Assembly (NCBI GenBank): GCA_963729695.1
Contig: CAVSOT010000001.1
Location: 248,001 to 312,000, forward strand
DNA: 64,000 bases
DNA from: PALSA-693 sp963729695
GTDB lineage: Bacteria > Actinomycetota > Acidimicrobiia > Acidimicrobiales > Palsa-688
Direction: 5' to 3'
Part shown: piece after piece, positions 17,420 through 27,058 of the stretch
Position numbering within the stretch: the first letter of the stretch is position 1
Layout of the letters: each line of letters begins with the position of its first letter
Translations under genes and position numbers: made by a program
The notes under the pieces: generated by a model
What the model saw: the letters and a program-made list of their open reading frames with translations, nothing else
What the model was told of the DNA's origin: nothing
Database searches by the model: none

Positions 17420-17992
17420 ATGCCCGAGGCCTGCCTCCCCCCCGAGACCGAGCTCCCCCGATGGCGGGGCGTCAACCACCTGGCTCTGGTCACCCATGAC
17501 ATGGATGCGACGGTCCGCTTCTACCACGGCGTCCTGGGCGCCAGGCTGGTCGCCTACCTGGGCAACCAGGACTTCCGGCACTACTTCTTCGAGCTCGGTC
17601 CCGGCAACACGGTGGCGTTCTTCGAGTGGAAGCACTTCACCATCGCCCCGTTCGCCAAGCCGGCGGGCGTGCCCGATGCCAGGGCCGTGCAGTTCGACCA
17701 CGTGTCGTTCAATCTGGCGGACGAGCGGGCCCTGCTGGCGCTGCGGTCGCGGCTCAAGGAAGCCGGCTCCGAGGTGACCGACATCGTCGATCACGGCTTC
17801 ATCCGGTCGATCTATTTCACCGACCCGAGCGGGATCGCCCTGGAGGCGTCCTGCTGGATGACCGACGCCACCGGACGGGACGCGGACTACGGCGACGGCA
17901 GCCTGTTCGCCGATCCCGACCCGGTTCCGGCAGTGGCCGAGCTGCGCGACACCGGGCGTCTGCAGCACGTCCCGACCACCACGCTGAGCTAG
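17420..17992 (+). CDS. VOC-family (glyoxalase-fold) protein
   Basis: About 190 residues with paired beta-alpha-beta-beta-beta modules: GVNHLALVTHDMDATVRFYHGVLGARL near the N-terminus (split motif, metal ligand His first) and FDHVSFNLADERALLAL in the second half. Later FTDPSGIALEASCW carries the usual Glu ligand. Members act as metal-dependent isomerases, dioxygenases or lyases; the substrate cannot be told. GGAGG six bases before ATG 17420 sets the start. Confidence 0.88.
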   Translation: MPEACLPPETELPRWRGVNHLALVTHDMDATVRFYHGVLGARLVAYLGNQDFRHYFFELGPGNTVAFFEWKHFTIAPFAKPAGVPDARAVQFDHVSFNLADERALLALRSRLKEAGSEVTDIVDHGFIRSIYFTDPSGIALEASCWMTDATGRDADYGDGSLFADPDPVPAVAELRDTGRLQHVPTTTLS

Positions 17993-18017
17993 CGGGGGCC
18001 GGGAGCGGCGGTCCGCC

Positions 18018-19235
18018 TCAGTTGATGTGCACGCCCGAGATGGCCCGGGCGATCACCAGGTGCTGGATCTCGCTGGTGCCTTCGAAGATGGTGAAAATCT
18101 TGGCGTCGCGGTGCCAGCGTTCCACCGGATGATCCCGGATGTAGCCGGCTCCGCCGAGGATCTGAATGGCCTCGTTGGTGACCCAGACTGCTGTCTCCCC
18201 GGCGAACAACTTGCCTTGAGAACCCTCCGCCGCCTCGAATCCGGTCCCGCTGGCCCCCCGCCACGAGGCGTTCCACACCAGCAGGCGGGCCGCGTCGGTG
18301 CGCATGCGCATCTCGGCCAGCTTGAAGGCGATGGCCTGGTTCTCGATGATGGCCCGGCCGAACTGGCTGCGCCCCTTGGCGTACTCGAGGGCGTACTCGA
18401 AGGCCGCCCGAGAGATCCCGACCGCCTGGGCGCCGACGGCAGGCCGGGTGGCCTCGAACGTCGAAAGGGCCGCCTGCGACCGCTGGCCCGTGCGGCCCTC
18501 CCTGGCCCGGGCCAGGCGCCGGTCGAGCGACTCTTTGCCCCCGAGGAGCATCCGCCCCGGTACCCGCACGTCGTCCAGCACCACCTCTGCGGTGTGCGAC
18601 GCCCGGATACCCATCTTCTTGAACTTCTGGCCCTGGCTCAGCCCCTTGGTCCCGGGCGGCACGACGAAACTGGCCTGCCCCCGGCTCTTCAGTTCGGGGT
18701 CCACCGACGCCACCACCACGTGAATGTCGGCGATGCCGCCGTTGGTGATCCACGTCTTGGTCCCGTTGAGTACCCACTCGTCGGTGGCCTCGTCGTAGGC
18801 GGCCCGAGTTCGCATCGAACTGACGTCGGAACCGGCGTCCGCCTCGGAGACGCAGAAGGCCGCCAGGGCGATGTGGTCCGGGGTGCCGAAGCACTGCGGC
18901 ACCCACTCGGCGACCTGTTCGGGGGTTCCGTTGGCGAAGATCCCGGCCACGCCCAGGGTCGTGCCGAAAATCGCCAGACCGATGCCCGCGTCGCCCCAGG
19001 CCACCTCCTCCAGCGCCAGGGGCACAGAGATACCGGTCGGATCGTTGAACAGGGTGGAGACGAAGTCGAGGGAGTACAGGCCGATCTTGGCCGCCTCCTC
19101 GATGATCGGCCACGGGGTCTCTTCGCGCTCATCCCATTCGTGGGCGGCCGGGCGGATGACCTTCTCGGCGAACTCGTGGACCCAGTCCCGGATCTGGAGC
19201 TGGTCGTCGTTGAGGGCGTTCGAAAACTCGCTCAC
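18018..19235 (-). CDS. Acyl-CoA dehydrogenase
   Basis: A 405-residue flavoprotein. It has the FAD/acyl-CoA segments AAFCVSEADAGSD and TKTWITNGGIAD in the middle domain, FGRAIIENQAIAFKLAEM in the helical domain, and GGAGYIRDHPVERWHRDAK plus FEGTSEIQ at the C-terminus, where the catalytic Glu of many members lies. It oxidises acyl-CoA to enoyl-CoA and passes electrons to ETF. The GTG start at 19235 is preferred because GGAGG lies eight bases upstream; the longer open frame is not supported. Confidence 0.96.
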   Translation of the reverse strand: MSEFSNALNDDQLQIRDWVHEFAEKVIRPAAHEWDEREETPWPIIEEAAKIGLYSLDFVSTLFNDPTGISVPLALEEVAWGDAGIGLAIFGTTLGVAGIFANGTPEQVAEWVPQCFGTPDHIALAAFCVSEADAGSDVSSMRTRAAYDEATDEWVLNGTKTWITNGGIADIHVVVASVDPELKSRGQASFVVPPGTKGLSQGQKFKKMGIRASHTAEVVLDDVRVPGRMLLGGKESLDRRLARAREGRTGQRSQAALSTFEATRPAVGAQAVGISRAAFEYALEYAKGRSQFGRAIIENQAIAFKLAEMRMRTDAARLLVWNASWRGASGTGFEAAEGSQGKLFAGETAVWVTNEAIQILGGAGYIRDHPVERWHRDAKIFTIFEGTSEIQHLVIARAISGVHIN

Positions 19236-19281
19236 CTCGGCTGCCTCCGTGATGGGAAACCATGAGTTAGCACACCGTAAC

Positions 19282-20529
19282 CTAGCGTTCGTCGCCGCCG
19301 GCGTGGGCGTGGTGACTGTCCGGGTGCGGCTTCCGGGGTCGGCCGAGAGCCGCCACGACCAACCCGGCCGCAAGCAGGCTGAGCACGCACCCCAGCAGGT
19401 AGGGCGCACCGGTGGCACGCGCCCCGAGCAAGGCGCCGGCGAGGACCGGACCGACGACCCGGGCCAGCCCGGTTGCCGACTGCTGGGCTCCGAGGATGCC
19501 CCCCCGCCGGGCCGGGTCGGACCGCCCGGCGAGGATGGTGACCATGGTGGTTTGGGCCAATCCCTGCCCGGCGGTGAGCGCCAGCAGGGCCGGCCCGGCC
19601 ACCGCCCACGAACGGGCCTGGCTCAGCAGGGCCAACCCGACGGCATTGAGCAGGAGCCCGGACACCAGGGTGGGCGTCTCGCCGAAGCGGCGCACACTGC
19701 GATGGACCAGGCCGCCCTGGACGACGACGATGACCACCCCCACCCCGACGAACACCCCGGCGGCGGAGGCGATCCCGAGATCGAGGTGCTGCTGCCCGAA
19801 CAGGGCGAAGGTGGCTTCAAAGCCGCTGAAGGCCACCATGGCGAAGAACGCCACCGCCAGCAGCGGGGCGAGCCGCCAGGCGTCCGCCAACGCCGCCAAC
19901 GGTCCGCCGCGCCGTGGTGGGGGTGCGCCCGTCGCCTGCCGCGTCTCCGGTAGGCGGCGAGCTGCTACGCAGAGGTTGACGGCGGCGATGCCCGCAGCCA
20001 GGAAGAAGGGCAGCCGGGGTCCACCCAGCGCGGCCAGCGACCCCAGGGCCGGCCCGGCGACGAACCCCACCCCGAAGGCCGCCCCCAACAAACCGAACAG
20101 CCGGGCCCGCTCGCCGGAGGTGGCACTGGTCAGGTCCGCGGCGGCAGCCTGGGCCACGGCCACGCTCCCGCCGGACGCCCCGTCGATCACCCGCCCCACC
20201 AGCAGCAGAGCCAACCCTCCGGCCAGACCGGTGACCAGGCTCCCGACGGCCGTGCCCGCCAGCGAGATCAGCAGCACCGGTTTGCGCCCGACCCGATCCG
20301 AGACCCGGCCCCACAGTGGCGAGCACACGATGCTCGCCGCCGAAAACGCGGCTACCAGCAGGGTGGCCTCGAACGCGGTGGTGTGGAAGCGCCTGGCGTA
20401 GATCGGCAGGATCGGGAGCACCATCCCGAAGCCCACCAGGTCGATGGCCACGGTCACCCAGATGGCGCCGAACCCTCCAGGCAACGGGGCGCCGTGACCG
20501 TGGGCCCGCAACCTGGCCCGTCCGGTCAA
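19282..20529 (-). CDS. MFS drug/metabolite efflux transporter (12 TM)
   Basis: About 415 residues with twelve predicted helices. Motif A-like GRVSDRVGRKPVLLISLAG follows helix 2, and FGMVLPILPIYARRF lies in helix 1, the pattern of TetA-like proton antiporters. The start is not a clean ATG: a TTG at 20529 overlaps the thioesterase stop (TTGA), in keeping with the GTGA/ATGA overlaps elsewhere here. The open frame runs ~90 codons upstream inside the thioesterase gene, which I reject. Substrate unknown. Confidence 0.88.
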   Translation of the reverse strand: MTGRARLRAHGHGAPLPGGFGAIWVTVAIDLVGFGMVLPILPIYARRFHTTAFEATLLVAAFSAASIVCSPLWGRVSDRVGRKPVLLISLAGTAVGSLVTGLAGGLALLLVGRVIDGASGGSVAVAQAAAADLTSATSGERARLFGLLGAAFGVGFVAGPALGSLAALGGPRLPFFLAAGIAAVNLCVAARRLPETRQATGAPPPRRGGPLAALADAWRLAPLLAVAFFAMVAFSGFEATFALFGQQHLDLGIASAAGVFVGVGVVIVVVQGGLVHRSVRRFGETPTLVSGLLLNAVGLALLSQARSWAVAGPALLALTAGQGLAQTTMVTILAGRSDPARRGGILGAQQSATGLARVVGPVLAGALLGARATGAPYLLGCVLSLLAAGLVVAALGRPRKPHPDSHHAHAGGDER

Positions 20530-21329
20530 CGGCTGATGACCATGGCGAGCTGCCGGGACAGGGCGACCGGCTGCCCCTGACTGTCCCACAGTTCCCCATC
20601 CTCCTCCATCAGGCCGTTGACGAGGACGCGGGTCCGGAAGGTGCCGAGCAGCCAGCCCGGGTTGGGGCGCGCCCGGACGTGCACGGTCAACTCGATCGTC
20701 GGCACCCATCCGGCGGCCGCCGATCCGAGCAGGCTCGGCGGGAAGGCATCGGCGAAGGCCACGGCGGACAGGGCGCTCGGCTGCGTCCCGTCCCGGAATC
20801 GGATCCATCCGGTGATCTCGAAGGGGTCACCCTCCCCGGGCCGTCCCCACGGGCTGTCGGCCGGGAGGCGAAGGTCGAAGCGGTTCATGACCTCGGGGGG
20901 CCTCCGACCCGCCCTACGAGTGAGGTCGGAGAGACTTTCACACTCGTCCGGGGGAGGGATGTCCGGCGGGCGGGCGCTCACCCGGGTCGGGCCCCGGAAC
21001 TGGCTCAGATCCCCGAAGGCCCCGAGCACGCGCACCCGCTCCCTTCCGCCCTGGACCATCTCCGCGGTGGCGGTGACGAAGGTCCGACCCGGCTTCACGA
21101 TCTGGGCGTCGATGGTGATGCCACCCGGCCCGGGAGGGGACAGGTAGTGGGCGGTCACCGTCACCGGGTCGGGTTTGCCTGCGGCCTCCCGCAGGGCCCG
21201 CACGGCGATAGCGAGGAGGTAGCCGCCATTCGGTTTGTCCCCCACGTTCCAGCGGGGCTGGAGATCGGCCGCCCAGCTGTCGCCGTCTCGACGGACCGCC
21301 GTGTCGCGCTCGAAGTCCGACTCGCTCAC
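20526..21329 (-). CDS. Acyl-CoA thioesterase-like protein (double hotdog)
   Basis: A 267-residue protein with two hotdog halves. DLQPRWNVGDKPNGGYLLAI at the N-terminus is typical of the TesB-like thioesterase family that acts on acyl-CoA in actinobacteria, and the second half ends near LLGTFRTRVLVNGLMEEDGELWD. It would hydrolyse acyl-CoA thioesters. It is locked between cysS (GTGA overlap) and the MFS gene (TTGA overlap), forming one transcription unit. Confidence 0.88.
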   Translation of the reverse strand: MSESDFERDTAVRRDGDSWAADLQPRWNVGDKPNGGYLLAIAVRALREAAGKPDPVTVTAHYLSPPGPGGITIDAQIVKPGRTFVTATAEMVQGGRERVRVLGAFGDLSQFRGPTRVSARPPDIPPPDECESLSDLTRRAGRRPPEVMNRFDLRLPADSPWGRPGEGDPFEITGWIRFRDGTQPSALSAVAFADAFPPSLLGSAAAGWVPTIELTVHVRARPNPGWLLGTFRTRVLVNGLMEEDGELWDSQGQPVALSRQLAMVISR

Positions 21330-22675
21330 CTACGGATTGTCGTCCCGTCCGGCCCGTCCTCGACAATCCAGCCATCGGACTGCAGCTCGGCCCGAAGGGC
21401 ATCGGCCCGGGCCCAATCCCGCGCCGATCGGGCCTCGTCGCGCGCTCGGGCCTTGGCCAGGGCCTCCGGCGGCAGCGCGGCCACCTCGGTGTGCAGGGGC
21501 AACCCCAAGGCGTCCTCGAAAATGGTGAAGACGGCTGCGGCCAGGGCGGTCGCCTGTTCGGCGGGAGCCGCTCGAGCCTCTTTCAGCAGATCGAACGCCC
21601 CCGCCACCGCGCCAGGAGTGTCGAAGTCGTCGTCCATCCGCTCGCGGAAGCGAAGGAGGGCCTCGAGGTCCGGATCCGCGCCGCGGGCAGCCGCGAACTC
21701 TCGGGCGAACGTGTCCAGCCGCTCGACACCCGCCTCCTTGTCGACCAGGGTCGAGGGGGTGACGGTCATCGGCGAGCGGTAGTGGGACTGCAGGACCTGC
21801 AGCCGGAAAGCTCGGGGATCGTGCGACTCGAGCAGCTCGAGCAAGGACAGGGTGTTGCCCAACGACTTGCTCATCTTTTCCCCGCCTTCGGCTTCGACCA
21901 TGCCGGAATGCACCCAGCGCCGGGCGAACCGATGGCCGGTGCCGATGGCCTGGGCCCGCTCGTTCTCGTGGTGCGGGAAGGCCAGGTCCTGGCCACCCCC
22001 GTGCAGGTCGAACCCCTCCCCTAGGAGGTCCAGCGACATCACCACGCACTCGGTATGCCAGCCGGGGCGGCCGGCCCCCCAGGGCGACTTCCATTCGGGC
22101 TCGCCGGGCTTGGCCCGCTTCCACAGCACGAAGTCGATCGGCGACCGCTTGCCGGCCTCCGCGTCCGCTTCCACCCTGGCCCCCGCCCGCAGGCTGTCGA
22201 GGGGCTGGCGGGCCAGAAGCCCGTACCCCTCGATCGTGTCCACGGCCAGGTACACGCCGTCACCGCCCTCGTAGGCGTGACCTCGGTCGATCAGCTCCTT
22301 GATCAGGTTGATCATGTCGTCCACATAGGCGGTGGCGTGCGGAGCCTCGGTCGGGCGCTGAACCCCGAGGCGGCCCATGGTGTCCCACCAGACCGCCTCA
22401 TAGTGGGCCGCGACCTCTTCCGTCGTGCGCCCCTCGACGATGGCCTGGTTGATGATCTTGTCCTCGATGTCGGTCACGTTGGACACGAACCGGACCTCGA
22501 GGCCGGTCCACGTGAGGTACCGGCGGAGGACGTCCCAGACCACGTTGAACCGACCGTGACCGAGATGCGGTTCGCCGGAGACGGTCGGCCCGCACACGTA
22601 CATCGACAGGTGTCCGGGGTCCCGAAGCTCGAGCGGAGCGACGACTCCCAATGCGGTGTCGTGCAGGCGCAGCAC
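21326..22675 (-). CDS. cysS: Cysteinyl-tRNA synthetase
   Basis: A 449-residue class I synthetase. Zinc and active-site residues are seen: CGPTV near 28, HIGH-type PHLGHGR near 37, WHTECVVMS near 208, HHENE near 236 and KMSKSLGN near 266. The C-terminal anticodon-binding part (RDWARADALRAEL, GWIVEDGPDGT) distinguishes it from the shorter MshC mycothiol ligase. It charges tRNA-Cys. The GTG start at 22675 is only 20 bp from the divergent valS start. Confidence 0.97.
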   Translation of the reverse strand: MLRLHDTALGVVAPLELRDPGHLSMYVCGPTVSGEPHLGHGRFNVVWDVLRRYLTWTGLEVRFVSNVTDIEDKIINQAIVEGRTTEEVAAHYEAVWWDTMGRLGVQRPTEAPHATAYVDDMINLIKELIDRGHAYEGGDGVYLAVDTIEGYGLLARQPLDSLRAGARVEADAEAGKRSPIDFVLWKRAKPGEPEWKSPWGAGRPGWHTECVVMSLDLLGEGFDLHGGGQDLAFPHHENERAQAIGTGHRFARRWVHSGMVEAEGGEKMSKSLGNTLSLLELLESHDPRAFRLQVLQSHYRSPMTVTPSTLVDKEAGVERLDTFAREFAAARGADPDLEALLRFRERMDDDFDTPGAVAGAFDLLKEARAAPAEQATALAAAVFTIFEDALGLPLHTEVAALPPEALAKARARDEARSARDWARADALRAELQSDGWIVEDGPDGTTIRR

Positions 22676-22695
22676 ACAAGTACGGTAGCGGGATC

Positions 22696-25281
22696 ATGGT
22701 GCACGCAGTTCCGGATAAACCATCCCTCGATGGCCTCGAGGAGAAGTGGGGCAAACGTTGGGAGGCCGACGGTGTGTACCGCTTCGATCGGCGGGCGTCG
22801 CGTGAGCGGGTGTACGCCATCGACACCCCTCCCCTGACCGTGAGCGGGTCGCTCCACGTGGGCCACGTCTTCTCGTTCACCCACACCGACACCATGGCCC
22901 GCTACAAGCGGATGGGCGGCTTCGAGGTCTTCTACCCCATGGGCTGGGACGACAACGGTCTGGCGACCGAGCGGCGCGTGCAGAACTACTTCGGGGTCCG
23001 ATGCGACCCTTCCCTGCCGTACCAGGCCGGCTTGGCGCCGCCGGCGGAAGGGGGCCTGGCCAAGAACCAGGAGGCGGTGGCCGTATCCCGGCCCAACTTC
23101 ATCGAGCTGTGCGAACGGCTGGTGGCCGAGGATGAGAAGACGTTCGAAGACGTCTGGCGGCGCCTGGGCCTCTCTGTCGACTGGACCCAGTACTACACGA
23201 CCATCGACGAGGCGTCCCGGCGATCGTCGCAACGGGGCTTCCTGCGCATGCTGGCCCGCGATGAGGCCTACACCGCGGTGGCCCCGACGCTGTGGGACGT
23301 CGACTTCCAGACCGCCGTGGCCCAGGCCGAGCTCGAGGACCGGGAGCGACCCGGGGCCTACCACCGGCTGGTCTTTCACCGGACCGATGGCGGCGAGGTG
23401 CTCGTCGACACCACCAGGCCCGAGCTGCTCCCCGCGTGCGTGGCGTTGGTGGCCCATCCCGACGACGCCCGCTTTGCGAACCTGTTCGGGGGCACGGTCC
23501 GGACGGCGTTGTTCCACGTCGAGGTGCCGGTGCTCGCCCACCCCCTGGCCCAGCCCGACAAAGGGACGGGCGTGGCCATGGTCTGCACCTTCGGCGACAC
23601 GACCGACGTGGTGTGGTGGCGCGAGCTCGGCCTCCCGGTGCGAGCGGTGGTCGGCCGGGACGGACGCCTGACGGCCGGCGCGCCGTCCGGGCTTCCCGAC
23701 GTCGGCGCCCGCCTCTACGAGTCCGAGCTGGCCGGCCGGACGGTGCGGGGCGCCCAGAACCGGATTGTCGAGCTCCTCCGGGACCACGGCGACCTGCGCG
23801 GTGAGCCGCAGCCAATCCAACACGCGGTCAAGTTCTACGAGAAAGGCGACCGGCCCCTCGAGATCGTCACCAGCCGCCAGTGGTTCTTCCGGACCCTGGA
23901 CCTCCGGCCGGCCCTGCTAGAGCGGGGTCGCCAGCTGCGGTGGCACCCGCCGTACATGCAAGCCCGCTACGACAACTGGGTGGAAGGACTCAACAGCGAC
24001 TGGCTGGTGAGCCGCCAACGGTTCTTCGGGGTGCCGTTCCCGGTGTGGTACCGGTTGGACGCCGAGGGCCAGCCCGACTACGACGATCCGTTGCTGGCGG
24101 ACGAAGCCGACCTCCCGGTCGATCCCACCACCGACGCACCGAAGGGTTTTCGGGCCGACCAGCGGGGGCGGCCAGGCGGCTTCATGGCCGACCCGGACGT
24201 GATGGACACGTGGGCCACCTCGTCGCTGACTCCGCAGATCGCCGGGCGCTGGGAGGACGATCCCGACCTGTTCCAACGGGTGTGGCCCATGGACCTCCGC
24301 CCACAGGCGCACGACATCATCCGGACGTGGCTGTTCGCCACCATCGTCCGTTCGCACCTGGAGTTCGACGCCCTGCCCTGGACCGACGCCGCCATCTCGG
24401 GGTGGATCCTCGACCCCGACCGCAAGAAGATGTCCAAGTCCAAGGGCAACGTGGTGACGCCCATGTCGCTGCTCGAGCGCTACGGCTCGGACGGCGTGCG
24501 CTACTGGGCGGCAGGCGCTCGACCGGGCACGGACACCGCGTTCGACGAAGCCCAGATGCGGATCGGTCGCCGGCTGGCCATCAAGATCCTCAACGTCTCC
24601 CGCTTCGTACTGGCCGCCTCGGTCACCAGTGGTGAAGGTACCGCCGGGAAGGCCGGGCTCCCGGCGGAGGCGTCCAGCACCGCCATCGAGCCGTTGGACG
24701 CCTCCATCCTGGCCGCCTTGGGCCGGCTGGTGGAGGAAGCCACGACTGCGTTCGAAGGCTACGACTATGCCCGGGCGCTGGAGCGTACGGAGGCGTTCTT
24801 CTGGTCGTTCTGCGACGACTACGTGGAGCTGGTCAAGAACCGGGCCTACGGGACGCTCGGCGAGACTCGGGCCGGCTCGGCTCGCCTGGCCCTGCGGTTG
24901 ACGCTGTCGGTCCTGCTCAGGCTGCTGGCCCCGTTCCTGCCCTACGTCACCGAAGAGGTCTGGTCCTGGTGGCATGAAGGGGGCTCGATCCATCGGGAGC
25001 CGTGGCCGAGCGTCGCCGAACTGGGCGCCCTGGAGGCGACGCCTGACGTCCTGGCGGCGGCCAGCGAACTGCTCGGCGAGGTCCGGCGGGCCAAGACGGC
25101 CGCCGGGGCATCGCTCAAGACCGAGGTCCGTTCCCTTCGGGTCAAGGCCACCGAGCCCCGGCTGGCCCTGCTCCAGGCCGCCGCGGACGACCTGCGGGAA
25201 GCGGCCGGGGTGGCCGGGGTGATCGAGATGACCCCGATCGATTCAGAAGCCGAGGCGTCAGTGGACGTCGAGCTGGCCTGA
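22696..25281 (+). CDS. valS: Valyl-tRNA synthetase
   Basis: An 861-residue class I synthetase. HIGH motif GSLHVGHVFS near residue 45, the YPMGWDDNGLATERRVQNYF block of actinobacterial ValRS, the editing (CP1) domain in the middle with DTTRPELLPA, and KKMSKSKGN near 577. A shorter C-terminal helical region ends the protein. It charges tRNA-Val and edits mischarged threonine. ATG 22696 is chosen by homology; an upstream in-frame ATG lies inside cysS. No clear ribosome-binding site is visible. Confidence 0.97.
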   Translation: MVHAVPDKPSLDGLEEKWGKRWEADGVYRFDRRASRERVYAIDTPPLTVSGSLHVGHVFSFTHTDTMARYKRMGGFEVFYPMGWDDNGLATERRVQNYFGVRCDPSLPYQAGLAPPAEGGLAKNQEAVAVSRPNFIELCERLVAEDEKTFEDVWRRLGLSVDWTQYYTTIDEASRRSSQRGFLRMLARDEAYTAVAPTLWDVDFQTAVAQAELEDRERPGAYHRLVFHRTDGGEVLVDTTRPELLPACVALVAHPDDARFANLFGGTVRTALFHVEVPVLAHPLAQPDKGTGVAMVCTFGDTTDVVWWRELGLPVRAVVGRDGRLTAGAPSGLPDVGARLYESELAGRTVRGAQNRIVELLRDHGDLRGEPQPIQHAVKFYEKGDRPLEIVTSRQWFFRTLDLRPALLERGRQLRWHPPYMQARYDNWVEGLNSDWLVSRQRFFGVPFPVWYRLDAEGQPDYDDPLLADEADLPVDPTTDAPKGFRADQRGRPGGFMADPDVMDTWATSSLTPQIAGRWEDDPDLFQRVWPMDLRPQAHDIIRTWLFATIVRSHLEFDALPWTDAAISGWILDPDRKKMSKSKGNVVTPMSLLERYGSDGVRYWAAGARPGTDTAFDEAQMRIGRRLAIKILNVSRFVLAASVTSGEGTAGKAGLPAEASSTAIEPLDASILAALGRLVEEATTAFEGYDYARALERTEAFFWSFCDDYVELVKNRAYGTLGETRAGSARLALRLTLSVLLRLLAPFLPYVTEEVWSWWHEGGSIHREPWPSVAELGALEATPDVLAAASELLGEVRRAKTAAGASLKTEVRSLRVKATEPRLALLQAAADDLREAAGVAGVIEMTPIDSEAEASVDVELA

Positions 25282-25381
25282 CGCCCCAACCGGTTGGCAG
25301 GACCGGCGGGCCGTTCTCGTACCGGGCGCTGGTCATACAGCTCAGATCGCCGTTGCTCGCGTTGGTCGCCCGCTCTCAGCG

Positions 25382-25560
25382 CCCGCTGCCACCACCCGCT
25401 GCCACCACCCGCTGCCACCACCCGCTGCCACCCACCCGCTGTCATCTGCCGCCGCCATCGCCCGGCTGGGATCGCCCGCGGTCATCTTCCGCCGCCATCG
25501 CCCAGGTGGAATCGCCCGCCCTCAGCGCCCGCTGCCACCACCCGCTTGCCACCACCCCCT
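25382..25560. repeat. 13-bp tandem repeats and low-complexity spacer
   Basis: Four copies of CCCGCTGCCACCA run from 25382 to about 25432, then degenerate CGCCGCCATCGCCC units continue to about 25560. The 368-bp gap between valS and the MaoC-type gene holds these repeats and no credible gene. The segment CCCTCAGCGCC recurs here and at the edge of the 5588-5766 array, so the two spacers may be related. Confidence 0.8.
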
Positions 25561-25649
25561 GTCATCGCCCGGCTGCCGCCGGTCGGTTGGGACCGGCGCC
25601 GGCACCGACCCAGAATGCGCCAAAGAGCGGACGGGCATACAGTCCAGGC

Positions 25650-26498
25650 ATGCCCGTTAACCCGGAAGCGGTGGGACACCGCAGCGAGCCACGACGAGCT
25701 TCGTGGAGCTCCAAGGACTGCATTCTTTATGCCCTCGGCGTGGGCGCGGGGGTCGCAGACCCCACAGGGTTCGAGCTCGAGTTCACGACGGAAAATAGTC
25801 AGGACGTCACCCAAAGGGTGCTGGCCACGTTCCCCGTGGTGGTCGCGCCTCACCCGCCCTCTCCCGAGGTGGGGACCTTCAACCCGGCCATGATGCTCCA
25901 TGGCGAGGAGTCCGTGACGCTGCACGCGCCCCTGAAGGTCGAAGGGACGGTCGAGTCCGTGAGCACGGTCACCGGCATTTACGACAAGGGGTCAGGCGCG
26001 GTCATCACCAGTAGCGCGGTGGCCACCGATGTCGATACCGGCGAGCCGGTGTGGACCATCACCCGGTCGAGTTTCATACGGGGCGAGGGCGGATGGGGGG
26101 GCGACCGCGGCCCGTCGGCTGGCGTGCAGATCCCCGACCGCGAGCCGGATCACCAGGTCACCTACTCAACCCGAATCGACCAGGCCCTGCTCTACCGGCT
26201 GATGGGCGACCGCAACCCGTTGCACTCCGATCCCAAGTTTGCGGCCAGGGCCGGCTTCGAGCGGCCGATCCTGCACGGATTGTGCACCTTCGGCTTCACC
26301 GGACGGGCCCTGCTGCACACGTTGTGCGGGTCGGACCCCGACCGTCTGGTGTCCATGGGTGGCCGGTTCAGCAAACCGGTGTTTCCCGGCGAGGCGCTGA
26401 CAGTCTCCATGTGGATCGTTGAAGAGGGATCGGCGGTCTTTCAGACCTCGACTCCGGCGGGCGTCGTCTTCGACGGGGGCCGCCTGACCTATCGGTGA
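25650..26498 (+). CDS. MaoC-type 2-enoyl-CoA hydratase (double hotdog)
   Basis: A 282-residue protein. The N-terminal half is a catalytically silent hotdog; the C-terminal half has the hydratase-2 motif YRLMGDRNPLHSDPKFA followed by GFERPILHGLC, with the catalytic Asp and His in place. It resembles the hydratase part of peroxisomal multifunctional enzyme 2, which hydrates (R)-specific 2-enoyl-CoA of long, branched or steroid side chains. ATG 25650 is the natural start; the open frame upstream runs through repeats. Confidence 0.92.
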   Translation: MPVNPEAVGHRSEPRRASWSSKDCILYALGVGAGVADPTGFELEFTTENSQDVTQRVLATFPVVVAPHPPSPEVGTFNPAMMLHGEESVTLHAPLKVEGTVESVSTVTGIYDKGSGAVITSSAVATDVDTGEPVWTITRSSFIRGEGGWGGDRGPSAGVQIPDREPDHQVTYSTRIDQALLYRLMGDRNPLHSDPKFAARAGFERPILHGLCTFGFTGRALLHTLCGSDPDRLVSMGGRFSKPVFPGEALTVSMWIVEEGSAVFQTSTPAGVVFDGGRLTYR

Positions 26499-26517
26499 GA
26501 AGCGGCTCTCCGGTGGA

Positions 26518-26967
26518 TCAGTTGGAGTGATCCGAGACCGGGAGCACGGCTACCGCCTGCATCACCGACTCCAGCACCAGGATCTCCGCCTCCGGCACGC
26601 GTAGGGCAAGGGCGATGCCGTCCGACGGTCGGGCCTCCAGCACCCGTCGCTGACCGTCGTGGTCGATCTCGAGGTGAGCGAAGAAGTGGCGCTGTTCTTC
26701 AACGGCGGTAATGACCGCACGCTCGAAGCGCCCTCCCAACACCGTCACACCCGAGACAAACAGATCCCACGTCGAGGGCCGGGCGGGCACGGTTCCGGTC
26801 CATGCGGCCAGGATCGCCCGGGCCTCCGGTTGTCCGATGACCATTGAGAAGCTGCGGTGTGGGGGCGCCTCTTCCCGAAGCGTCACCATGCCGGCCTCGA
26901 CGCCGGGACCCGCTGCGACCGCGACCCGGACATTCGTTACCAAGACCTTTACGTGCTCGTCCACCAC
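26518..26967 (-). CDS. Bifunctional nuclease-domain protein (DUF151)
   Basis: A 149-residue protein matching the BFN/DUF151 fold: LFVSGVTVLGGRFERAVI, then the conserved ARPSDGIALALRVPEAEILV block near residues 108-125. Some members cut DNA and RNA in vitro, and others act in bacterial stress, but the cellular role is unsettled. GTG start at 26967. It ends 20 bp from the convergent hydratase gene. Confidence 0.9.
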   Translation of the reverse strand: MVDEHVKVLVTNVRVAVAAGPGVEAGMVTLREEAPPHRSFSMVIGQPEARAILAAWTGTVPARPSTWDLFVSGVTVLGGRFERAVITAVEEQRHFFAHLEIDHDGQRRVLEARPSDGIALALRVPEAEILVLESVMQAVAVLPVSDHSN

Positions 26968-27058
26968 CGGGTGATGCTAGGACCTCGGGCGTCGGCCCCT
27001 GGCGCGTCGCGGCTGGGCAGGCCGCGGTCGAGTCGCGTTTCCCTGCGATTTTCGCATC

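Noticed and set aside
21326..22675. MshC (mycothiol cysteine ligase) in place of cysS.
   Set aside because: The length of 449 residues and the C-terminal anticodon-binding region match CysRS, not the shorter MshC.
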